From the IMG/VR virus record IMGVR_UViG_3300007345_000100, positions 1 through 38,522 of that record: DNA of 38,522 nucleotides; one strand, written 5' to 3'. Source of the DNA: a virus. Below the pieces are notes generated by a model, which had not been told where the DNA came from, did not search any database, and worked only from the letters and a program-made list of their open reading frames with translations. The first letter of the stretch is position 1. Each line of letters begins with the position of its first letter. Positions 16,901-23,700 of this stretch are shown here, piece after piece. Position numbers and translations under genes: made by a program.

Positions 16901-17167
16901 TGAATCGCCTGTAAGCGATTCTAAGCCTGCAACATAGTCGGAAGAGAACGCCGACTCTTTTTTTTTTGGATTGATGCCTGACAAATAGATCAGGTCTCTT
17001 TGGTCACCCTTGAACCCAGCACTGTTCATCACGGTCATGATTCTGTTGAAATCATCCGTCTGACCCATCTGACGAATCAAGTCTTCTTTGGTGCCGAGAT
17101 ATCCTTGCTCTTGAAGGACGGTGTAGATCTGATCAATCCGATCTACGTTGTATGATCCGTTTGACAT
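7994..17167 (-). CDS. giant 3057-residue virion-associated polyvalent protein with HExxH peptidase motif
   Basis: This is one intact 9.2-kb frame. Residues about 10-66 hold two copies of a Y/M-x-x-L/M-x-x-x-G-Y/F-x-G-x-x-x-D-L motif. A Gly/Ala-rich hydrophobic region near 560-640 looks membrane-active. HGTTKAYE (near 1020) and TPYHEAFHQ with H1059, E1060 and H1063 form a zincin-type peptidase motif. A coiled coil with many Lys and Glu lies near 1680-1800. The C-terminal part (about 2400-2730) has further hydrophobic segments, a FFPYQSFAIN motif and an acidic DDDDEEKE patch. Such patchwork giants are found as internal or ejected proteins of podovirus-like and crAss-like phages. The position after two other internal-virion-like genes and before the lysis genes matches T7 gp16, which enters the host envelope during DNA ejection. 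Function is inferred from layout and motifs. Confidence 0.7.
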   Translation of the reverse strand: MSNGSYNVDRIDQIYTVLQEQGYLGTKEDLIRQMGQTDDFNRIMTVMNSAGFKGDQRDLIYLSGINPKKKESAFSSDYVAGLESLTGDSSFEPVQDLESARKQAEENKSGYLSSLFGEAKDPYEAMATMSAEETGRGREFTPEDIQELYETDTQSVIEAYGTEGSAPSEYQANQREYFVFKETQKWLQGRGVLGDALSAQEREGFSKEIFDTLKDTPLFTGTSVTTEDINDVMLSAGLIVDRAELSTSKENLKTSIINNEFGIGKYTNEQVQALPEVEDEEGMSVPFYEGQLGNVNSAYVPQTDEELTAIQPNMPEKINTFEKASDYYERRNIEFSEDKYKQIAGYWNARNEVVQAEDGKKAAITELDAFVDRFNTAVTEEERQEVQADLASRRTDIINTYNEANEVLGLERRAYNISELIGQVALDQVAMESDMALQAYRTSGEFLGRQLEEDLIAPNLFKTAGMVFSGTLNFVDAVLEATPEDSALNIFGDTAVPSFQEFYAGILGVESDQAPTFGELSAGMSQANNLKKGLTLEQIQRGVFGQNFGDEYARGVMFTSMVAEALPQIGLQIAGLATGATELTLISFALGSAGSTIEDLNQNSNLTAGEKLAFGTLAGGVEYLSEKLFMKAELGSADAIRKAVGLKPLAGRGGKALLWGTVPAEKGVLLQAKNVFDKVTTNRAFKFLEEGIEEGLVSVADQGLRNYAERLALDREIEDIQKKIETPGIASEVQDRLEKSIAAKEIQKAQLSVSWAQVADSFVVGVAAGGVQTSIVRAPSYVASKFRLKDQIRLQNRYEELSEQFKNATTKEERDEVKRKMLDVQEEQHRVAARDLSFLANVSDEDAEAIFGHNQDITGARKEAQKLRGLLAQAKAANNKAAVSTYEAQINLLQNQIKESFKKKFEIESKYAQNENSVDIALEDPEVQAVIREVGSTDPDITEYGRVGRGNSVELTSENAGSVIDRIIASGKIVTTRFSNREQIIRGLQNIKNIIATVTEAGTGGKVFLHGTTKAYEKATGERFARGVHVVYKRKDDGTVQSAEVHLFLPALEANTPYHEAFHQATLQNENQEDTKAGTRRLAATLARLIPNIDVFSRFIAAYLPEEQRSVLALAEADPAMQRKLLMQIVAENDTAADELLTEIKSLITSGTLSIDFKAGLISGLKEFVSRTFGTSFKDPKLKAVVAAIDAATQAMARGEAVADTEAIIEAGLRLQEGPTAIDEEEGAVLEAQVDEDGNSVQPGLDSQESVTEEGLPVDPAQVQAKKQAINVAGTYMANQPTVDIASLLSDFKAENNRNPVVWVWMADQLKRGTYSNPDTGVEAQVLGGIGFSTDQQNQDNDVVWASGLSPKTLNDRVGRADYIFLMSGSPKSAHNFSKGTSKVLIQEIEAGMKRNIGKTFGGVEIVEGSFDEFVQITNSLLKTKTETKKWMGVLKALNSRGKDVVDHPSRKTFVQNMLHQGMGVKPSLEFHTFLHDELGVPKQDVFNRLLRDEYLEKIDAQTGDIVGVLEPTGIQEDSDAHDTYQHSILGKFVGTPTSLFNVVDIVPTEIVQQLAKAGADIAALSKPALIKTIAGDVGGVFSESQIDLIRNSIESLSDADTTVESVTKRQGIVSTVADIMTEPGFTLKQVGRGKKKKLVLEKTDQIRLFKPKKEEVLKVLEDSGMSKKDAEETYKKAVQFARGRRVGRTEQGKVVSKIRREKNKLSTEAKKLREELDALKNKVSTVQQFIREARKLIKDRMAKDKGASKVFTVKQLTEFFKVMSQLSRSSAKKLKGNELEYIDAHLDKLAAIFDEQDARGAMERHLKNLQTIRQFQSTLKRKSKQRDFTTYADLALALSRIKASLIPLEELEAFMNLLNTVNNNMRRGRFAKDEEGNLVFDATQLNEVKGLQAQLDAFKAIEQAQQQAQLRAKAERAVERKLLKGEETTFEEEYEAILKKFFESRLSATQKRVNKMAEKLGLDPRNVDDLETIYLELAKEEKALVDLKKSLIIDEGIMPLMLFNAEAILADPGFRLIMGLPQNANIEDDEVFNKVRKRLDKLEKHHLLAIEYKLNDYLVNGRTFGLGYLAALTKGRINYADKITKLTERGISSKRTAVLGVLDNLSSLLRNLFRVSNRDIARIKVAIGLQDVIMAINAFEQRHLETANALQEKIDEINKKFSLKGKTDITSKLSQALSQIYSMSRQMPKEFVEEARAASRTQEDFEQRLAEKQAAWYKALRDSMQATIEDIEQNESAVQETIDQFKEAFDFLFTGEATLEALQNRVQTGRPEVVEMVDFMVDLHERARPDLEIFAERFLGKELGVLDNYTPFQVRKTSKDEDVESVMALRNALVSRMQASSKGGVQKTPGATFEREQRAVGGEAILGLNFIDINHNTLRENALITTALGDILAMEYAFGTEAFGNLVKDEAGGQLKQYVRDFLQVETQSEPFIFRSRVRVGGKALLNPIESLRAAAVVGAFGSIFVQVVKQGTVGLATFMNMRSISSMMYFMQESASILALTFVGTDIEGKRKVLSDPTVKLPGDKFELLKRSAAFLRDYRAGNIDPFQGNTNFDRSRMRRLRDTFTNKSLWALTTTDKAVAVASFFAYYADFLIEQGVVTSASDIDWTNEAANPNAEALAYADNMLEKDQNTSSARMAAAIYKRDGGAGRSLMQAFFPYQSFAINTKRSLTSDVGRLLMGVDAQARKDGLRGFAATMSSLFAFHIASKMTMALFNEIVKQAMGDDDDEEKEFDAVQMLKESGVSAAVDALPVPSIGMVDDNVRDAFNYHLFFNEADYDIPGLEKEDKFALFKKYGGAVPTYGDSYADMAKNEKEPGARALYTLLGLTGPAGQKFRDITTSIDRLKRDGKSYTTNSGSERFVRPEDQEHMQISTVLRATLHGANLVGLGVKELDYFAKAMDDMPMNRSLTSEEEAAAYEFVTQAFSDDPELQAYLEAGEDIGVDKLMRILKMQAESDLTTLDKNISVSKFKSALKPAVAEKLLQNIMPEQYSQHANEMRRLSKESSKKIASVLKAKEREMTEEEYNAYFNFAFFYLGIKSEAGLESILTEKAFATP

Positions 17168-17189
17168 TCTTAGAGAATTGTTTTGTGCA

Positions 17190-19853
17190 TCATTGTGTCA
17201 ACCTACCGACATATCGACCTCTCAACTGACTTGCAGAAAGATCTCTTTCGTACAGTTTATCACTAACATTACCGCCCTGCACTTGATAGACTGTTTCTGT
17301 TTTAGGCTTTCCATCTCTACCCATTACTGGATTGCCTTTTCTATCTTTTACTTCTACCGTCTTCACTCCAATAATGATGTCAGAGTGAGATCCATACCCC
17401 TTTTCCTTTCCATACTTACCCCTTCCTTTAGCATCTCTTTCAAACTCCCTGTAAGTCTGCGGGCCAAGCGGATTTCCGTTCTCGTCTTTTCTTCCTTTGA
17501 ACAGTATATCGCCCGCTTGGTACTTCGTCTTTCTAACCAACTCTTCGGCCTTGTAGTTTCCTTCACCTTTGAAGCCTCGTCTGATGTAATCTGAGTGCCG
17601 TGCGCTACCCTCAAATGTAGGGTCAAAAGCTTTTGCAAGCTTGCTTACAGTCGCTGCGCTCCAAGCATGTTCGGTTGCGTCTGCCCCTTCTCTTGGATCG
17701 AATCCAACATCAGCAAATAGTTCTTCTTCAATATATTTTTTCGCAATAGGATTGCTCTCGTCTCTGTACACACCTAGCTCAGCGTCATACAAAACATTCT
17801 TGAGTTCACCAGCAGCAACACCCAATCTATCTTCCGCTGAAATCTCTTGCCCAAGCTGATCAACCTCCTCTTTTGCAATTTCCGGTTTCTTGAAACGCCT
17901 CAGGCGAGCCCTGTTTGATTCTACTTCACGAGCAAGCTCCTCTTTAGACATGGAGGCGTAATCCCCTCTTTTGCCTTCCGCAGACGGTACCGCTGTATCG
18001 GCAGGTAATTCAGCCCCAGCCGCTGTTGGGTCAGGGGTTGCTGTAGGTGTTTCTGTAGGTGTTCCTGTAGGTGTTCCTGTTGGGTCAACGGAGGCAACCA
18101 CTCGACCTTCTGGAGTAATCTCCAAAGGTTCTGTTGTTGGGAGTCCTGTTTCTTCAGCCGTTGGCACTGCAAGACCCTCTGCGCCCTCCTCAGTTTCTTC
18201 AGCTCCAACGCCCTGATTCAAGCCGCCCAACGCTGTCTGTGCTGCTGTAGGTGTAGGCGTAGGGGCTGGCGTGGTGCCTGTCCCTGTTGAGGTTACTCCA
18301 ACTTGTCCCTTACCTAATTCAATCAGCTCACTATAGCTTGGGTTTTGCTTGTTCTTTGGCGCCATCCTGCTGAGCTGTCCTTCCAACTCTGTAAACAACT
18401 CAAGGTTGTTTTCTCGTGTGATTGTCTCGGCTCCTGATAGAAGCAAATCGATCAGGCTTTGCTGCTGTGAAGAACGATCAGCCTCTGGAGTTGCAAGCAG
18501 CTTATCCAACAGGTCTCTGTTTCTGCCAATCTTGTATCCAGCCACTTGACCTTCTGGGTTCATGTACACGTTCTCTACCTGCACGGCTGTGTTTCCAACG
18601 TCCACGGCATTTAGGCGTGCCGAAGTCGGGATGTCAAACACCTGCCCAAGCTCTGCAACCTCTACGGATTGAACAGTGTTGTTCTCCCCATAGTTTCTAG
18701 GAGCAAACGGAACGAATGCTGGCCCAAGCTCTGTTGCTGTTTCTGTCGTGGTGGCTTCAGGAACACTGAATCTAGACTTCGCCCTTTCGTATGCGTTCTT
18801 TGCGTGCAAGTTCTGTGCTTCACGGAACTTCATGAGGTTGTCCTCTGTCACAGTAAATGACCGACCCCCTGCGGTAGTCATCTCTTGTCCCACAAGTGTT
18901 TTCAATTCATCCTCCGAGACGTCATATTGAGCATTGCCATCGGCATCAAAGCCTGTAATCTTGGTGATAGATCGACCTTCTACATTGAGATCCTTGAGCG
19001 ATGGAGAGTAGATCTGATCAACAGCGTCCAAGTCTTTTTCTACAACGCCTCGGTTTGGAATGTTCTTAGTCTTGTATGCCTCAAGAGCAACAGCGTTCCA
19101 CATGGTGCCCTCTCTCTTGGCGTAGCCGTTGTATTTGTCAGCAAAGTCTGTGGCAAAAGCATTTTGATCCACAAGGACTCCAGAGCTAACCCCTGCTGTA
19201 TTTCTGCCTTGATACGAGTCCACAAAAATTGTATCCGACACCTTGCTTGACAACTGAGTGTATGCACCTTCGACACTGCCCTGAACCACAGGCAGATTGT
19301 CAGGATTTGAAGCAGTAACTGCTGACTCAAAATAATCGACACTTTGGTCTCCCTGGACAACTCTAACCTTATCTCCCACCACTTCATAAGCAGGGGCTTG
19401 ACCAAACTTTTGGTTGAAGAGATTTAGGTTGAAATCTCTCAACCCAGCCTCAGCCAAATCTTGATCTCCTCTGATAGAGAGGTTTTGCTCTAGAATAAAT
19501 TTACTCCCAAAGACAGCGTCCTGAGCAATGCCGCTGTACTGCGACTTGGCCGCAGACACCCTTTGCGCATTGGCGTCAGAAGGGTTTTGTTTGAAGTCAA
19601 GCTCTGTCTGCTGCCAGACATCAAGAGCTTTTTGAACGCCCTCCTTGTAGTAAGGGTTGATGTTCCCAGGGGCCGTAGTCACCCCAGCCGTCCCGATGCC
19701 AAGCGTCTTCTCTTTGTCCAACTGTTTCTGCGCACGCTCCTGCACCACCCCAAGGATGGGATTCATGAAACGACCTGCCGCCTCCCTTCCGATCGCACCA
19801 TAGTCTGGCAGAGGTGCAAGGAATCCTGTTTTGAACTGTGGACCGTGAGACAT
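17190..19853 (-). CDS. internal virion-like protein with C-terminal DUF2272/NlpC-P60-like domain
   Basis: This 887-residue protein has a helical N-terminal part (MSHGPQFKTGF, ALDVWQQTELDFKQN), a middle domain, a Thr/Pro-rich linker with short repeats (about 535-545 and 590-606), a helical segment (about 640-690) and a C-terminal domain. The latter shows H-A-W-S-A-A-T-V-S near 728-736, A-G-D-I-L, S-H-S-D-I near 822 and G-G-N-V near 860, the order of motifs in DUF2272-type cysteine-peptidase-fold proteins. The residue expected as nucleophile is Ser, not Cys. A peptidoglycan-cutting or binding activity in the ejectosome is plausible. The gene corresponds in position to T7 gp15. The first 233 bp are overlapped, in another frame, by the end of the preceding gene. 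Confidence 0.6.
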   Translation of the reverse strand: MSHGPQFKTGFLAPLPDYGAIGREAAGRFMNPILGVVQERAQKQLDKEKTLGIGTAGVTTAPGNINPYYKEGVQKALDVWQQTELDFKQNPSDANAQRVSAAKSQYSGIAQDAVFGSKFILEQNLSIRGDQDLAEAGLRDFNLNLFNQKFGQAPAYEVVGDKVRVVQGDQSVDYFESAVTASNPDNLPVVQGSVEGAYTQLSSKVSDTIFVDSYQGRNTAGVSSGVLVDQNAFATDFADKYNGYAKREGTMWNAVALEAYKTKNIPNRGVVEKDLDAVDQIYSPSLKDLNVEGRSITKITGFDADGNAQYDVSEDELKTLVGQEMTTAGGRSFTVTEDNLMKFREAQNLHAKNAYERAKSRFSVPEATTTETATELGPAFVPFAPRNYGENNTVQSVEVAELGQVFDIPTSARLNAVDVGNTAVQVENVYMNPEGQVAGYKIGRNRDLLDKLLATPEADRSSQQQSLIDLLLSGAETITRENNLELFTELEGQLSRMAPKNKQNPSYSELIELGKGQVGVTSTGTGTTPAPTPTPTAAQTALGGLNQGVGAEETEEGAEGLAVPTAEETGLPTTEPLEITPEGRVVASVDPTGTPTGTPTETPTATPDPTAAGAELPADTAVPSAEGKRGDYASMSKEELAREVESNRARLRRFKKPEIAKEEVDQLGQEISAEDRLGVAAGELKNVLYDAELGVYRDESNPIAKKYIEEELFADVGFDPREGADATEHAWSAATVSKLAKAFDPTFEGSARHSDYIRRGFKGEGNYKAEELVRKTKYQAGDILFKGRKDENGNPLGPQTYREFERDAKGRGKYGKEKGYGSHSDIIIGVKTVEVKDRKGNPVMGRDGKPKTETVYQVQGGNVSDKLYERDLSASQLRGRYVGRLTQ
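18037..18084. repeat. four tandem 12-bp units encoding a Thr/Pro/Gly linker
   Basis: Four near-identical 12-bp units of the form GTT(T)NCTGTAGGT lie head to tail inside the 887-residue virion gene. Read on the - strand they encode T-P-T-G/E/A repeats. A second, looser Thr-Pro run lies at about 18242-18280. They are a flexible linker before the C-terminal domain and a likely site of length variation between strains. Confidence 0.85.
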
Positions 19854-20703
19854 CTTTTTCGAATTTCGTAAGCAGTTTCAATACAAATTTGTGCAAAGGT
19901 GAGTCACCCTGCTTGGCCAACCTCATCATCTTTTTTGATTGTTCTGGATTGAAGACGTATTCACCGCCCGTCAGCTCGATGCCAACAGAGTCACCTTCTT
20001 TATCGACCAACGTCAATGGGTTGGTGTTGTGAGAAAACGATCCAGGCGTTTTCGCAACCTTGTATCCCTTCTTGGCAACCTTCCCTCCTTTATCCATTCC
20101 CATCCCAACACCAATGACACCGCCGACGATGCCTCCAACACCACCAGCGATGTTGGCGAAGTTTTGAATACGCTGTTGCTCGGCCTGGGCTACACGGGCC
20201 TCGGCCAACCGCTGAGCATCAAAGCCAAACTCCATGTCTCGTGTAGACCGAGCCTCTTGCCTTGCAATGGTTCTGTCTTGAGCCAAGCCTAGGTCTTTCA
20301 AAGCTGCTGTCTGCAATCGCTGCTGAGTCAACACCTCCTGTCGCTGCGCCGTCTGAGCCTGTTGAGTGGCTTGGGCTAAGGCCCCAAGCCCACGGGCCCC
20401 GAACTGTGAAACGGCCTGCGTGGTGGTGGCCAAAGATCTGTTGATGTCCTCCAGCCTCTGTTGCATAAGGCGTTGATCGTAAGCCTGTTGCACCTGCTGA
20501 TAGAAAGCACTGGGAGTAGCTAGGGAAGGCTGTGCCGCTTGTAGATCCGCAAGGTTTTGTTGTGCGGCATCTAGTCCTTTTTGAGTCCGTCTCTCAAGAC
20601 TTCTCTGATCGAGCGCACCCATGATGCCTCCCGCCAACTGGCCTACTCCGCCAATGGCTGACCCTAAGGCCTGTGCTTGTCCTGCTGAAAATGTATTCGA
20701 CAT
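19621..20703 (-). CDS. T7 gp14-like internal virion protein; last ~80 codons doubtful
   Basis: The frame is 360 codons, but the credible protein covers only about the first 280. It begins with an Ala/Gly-rich segment (GSAIGGVGQLAGGIMGAL), continues as long Gln/Ala-rich helices (20-190), a glycine-rich hydrophobic stretch (NIAGGVGGIVGGVIGVGMG), and an ELTGGEYVFNPEQ motif typical of the C-terminal part of small phage internal-virion or tail proteins. It then reaches HKFVLKLLTKFEK, a natural-looking end. Beyond this the frame runs 233 bp inside the start of the next gene and yields a Trp/Cys/Gly/Arg-rich sequence that looks like an out-of-frame reading. Either the real stop is missing through an indel at the AAAAA run (19855-19859), or a frameshift joins the two genes, or the overlap is real. 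Position and size fit T7 gp14. Confidence 0.6.
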   Translation of the reverse strand: MSNTFSAGQAQALGSAIGGVGQLAGGIMGALDQRSLERRTQKGLDAAQQNLADLQAAQPSLATPSAFYQQVQQAYDQRLMQQRLEDINRSLATTTQAVSQFGARGLGALAQATQQAQTAQRQEVLTQQRLQTAALKDLGLAQDRTIARQEARSTRDMEFGFDAQRLAEARVAQAEQQRIQNFANIAGGVGGIVGGVIGVGMGMDKGGKVAKKGYKVAKTPGSFSHNTNPLTLVDKEGDSVGIELTGGEYVFNPEQSKKMMRLAKQGDSPLHKFVLKLLTKFEKDVSRSTVQNRIPCTSARLWCDRKGGGRSFHESHPWGGAGACAETVGQREDAWHRDGWGDYGPWEHQPLLQGGRSKSS

Positions 20704-20705
20704 CT

Positions 20706-23700
20706 TTATTTATCGTTGTGTAGTGGTGAGGAGGAGTATGAGAGGTTTACGGCATAGAGCTCTACAGCAGTTGTGTCTGTATTGGTCAAGTCAACTTGGC
20801 TGTAGTAGTCACGGATCTTATCTCCATTGATGTCGTCATCAGACACGGCCATCACCGTATCGCCTGCTGTTAGCCCCCCAACAGCGCCACTGGCTGTAAT
20901 TTCTTTGCGACCTGAAACAGACGAAACAGTTACGCTGAGGGTTGATTCTGATGACGATGCCAACTTAAATAAAGTGTCTCCGATTCCGAAAGGCAAGTTA
21001 CTCACTTTTGTAGTAAACGTAATCTTGCTGCCATCGACACTTGCGACCTGCCCAAGCACCACCTTGTGTGACGAGTTGGAGGTGCTGCTGGACGTAGCGT
21101 CTTTTGCAATCACCCTGTAGAACATGCCCTCCCTTTCATCAAACTCAGAGGCTTGCATAGAGCTGGCCCCCGTGGTCTGCGTGGAGTTGGACACGACGGC
21201 TTTCCAAGCTTTGTTGCCCTCAAGACTCATGGCGTTGTACACCTTGATGTCGCTGGGGTTCTTGCGTGAAATCACAGACACCTGTGAATTGGCCTGACTG
21301 CCGTAGAAATTGTTGCGTGTGGCGTTGGAGTTGTGCTTGTAGATGACTCCGTCCTTGAATGAAAAGAACTTGTCGTGCAACCTTGCATACATCTCAGGGA
21401 TGAAAGAGTAGAACGTAAGCCACACACCCTTTGTCGTCGAGTACGCAGACGTCTCAGCAGCAGTGGCGGAGTTGGTGCCCGATTTTGTCATCGTTACACT
21501 ACCCTTGTCGGTTTGCCGTGTAAAGCTAGTAGGCAAAGTAAGGGAGCTGTCACGGGCAGAGATAGAGCCTGTAGCTACATGAGACCCGCTTGACGTGACT
21601 GCCTTGACTGTGATGCTGTCTGTCGAGTTGCGCAAAGAGCTGTCGAGGTATACGCTGCCGATGTCACCCAGCTTGTCCACATAGATGACTCCCTGACCCG
21701 ACACCTCCCAGTTCAAGTTAAGCACATCCCATTGTGTCTCACCAAGATCCCATGTATCTCGGCCTCCGTTTTCAAAAAGGACGTGAGCCTGTGCATCGAC
21801 GTTTGTCCTGGTAGCAGAAGCAGGTTTTTTGACAGGGCTAAGAATCAAGCCTTCGCTGTCAGGGAACGTCAACGAATTTCGATCGATTTGTGGGCTTGTA
21901 ATAATCAGCTCTGCATTGTCAGGATCGTAGCCGCACGGGATGAAGGGCTTCTGATCGAGCACGTTGATGTTAGAGAACAGAGTCTGAAAGTGAGATGTCA
22001 TGCTCTTGGAGCTTAACAGGTCAATGCCTTCAGACGACAGTTGCACCACAGCCGCACGAGCGACATCGACGAAGTATACCCTCCCGAAGCTTTCTACCAC
22101 ACTCTCAGGCTGCAAGCCTGGGCCCAGATTGCCAGCGTAGTATGTTGGAGTGCCCAACACATTTGTGGATGTCACAAGCTGCCCTCCCGCAGCACTCTCA
22201 ATCAACACCCGTGAAACGGGTGTCTTTGAGATTTTGTTTTCCTGCATGACCATCAACGCTTCATTGCGGTCCAGCAAGAAACATACATCGCCGTGTTGCG
22301 TGTTGTAATCCTTGAAGGGAAACAGTGATGGGTTGAATGAAGACAATGCCAGCACAGCCGAGTCTAAAGCGAACGGATCACTGTATGTAACTGACGATGA
22401 TCTGACTTGCTCTATCTGGTCTGGCGTTTCGATATGAGGTCGCCCAATATCTACAGCCTTGGATTCAAAGAAGTCACTGACTGACTCGTCCTCAATAATG
22501 AAGTTCTTATACGTCTGGTCTCCTGGCTTGGTTTCGTCAGGTTGGCCTGTGCTGCTGTTTGTGGGATTCGTCAAAATCTCACGCAACTTCAAATGCACAT
22601 CACCAGTATCCAAGGTGATGCATCCTGGGAAAACACTGTCAGGGGCTCCCGCTGTCGCTGCCACAGTGCAAGAAAAGTTACTGCCAGGAGTGGCGAGGTC
22701 AGGGAATGGGAACCCTTCGCTAATTGTGTACAGGAAAGTCCCGCCGCTTTGCGGTTGAATACCTGTGACAAAAACGTCGGTGGCATCAGGAACCGAAGCT
22801 GCTGGAGTTAGCCTATCTCCCACAAAAAGCCGAGTCGTGGAGGTAAATGAGGTGCTACTTACAACACGAATTGCGGCAGTAACTACCGTCGTGTTGCTTC
22901 TGTCCCCGCCATGTGTACGGCTTCCTCCCGCAACCACGATATCGAAGGTCTTGCCGACCTCGTGAAAAACCTGATTCTCCACCCGTAGCTTGGGTCGAAA
23001 GATTTCTACAACGCAATCGTTGGTGAAAAAATCTAACCCCGCAGCTACATCCAGCTTATTGAACCCAGGGATGTCCTGATCTCGTATGCCAAGGAAGAAC
23101 CCTGTTCTGCGATATGTCGTGTCAGATGGTTGATCACTGTTCGCATACAATTTGATAGGGTTCTCCTCGTTGTCTATGTACCTCTTGTATGAGCTGATCT
23201 TGAACTCATGCATAGGTCGAACCGTATTGCCGTCTGAGTCCTTGTATCTGAGCACACGCAGAACATCACCCTCTTGGTATTCGTACTCTAAGTTGGCGCC
23301 CTTAGATTCATTGTACGAGTTGGTCTTGCCCTCTAAGGAACGCATAGACAGATAGATAAGGCCGTCAGGGTCACTGCCAGAACTCGTGCCCAAAGCATCG
23401 ATGATCGGTCTGGTAACTCCACCTGAATCACTCAGAGGATCGGCATAAGTTTCTGTCCGTGGCAAGCCTGCCTCCAAAACAGAGATCTGCAAGATCTTTT
23501 CGTAGCTCGTGTTTTTAGAATACACAGGAGCGTACTTGGTTGCCCAATATGGTGGCTCGTGGGTAAACCTCAAATCAACCTCTGTCCTCCCTTCATTGCC
23601 GTTTCTATCTACGTCGCCAAAATGAACGACGTCAACAGAATCAATTTTTTGTACGCCTCCATGTCTATTTCTGTGGTCGAAATAGACAATGCCAAATTCA

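Noticed and set aside
18037-18084. Possible CRISPR-like or regulatory repeat array
   Set aside because: The units are 12 bp, contiguous without spacers and keep the reading frame of a Thr/Pro linker.
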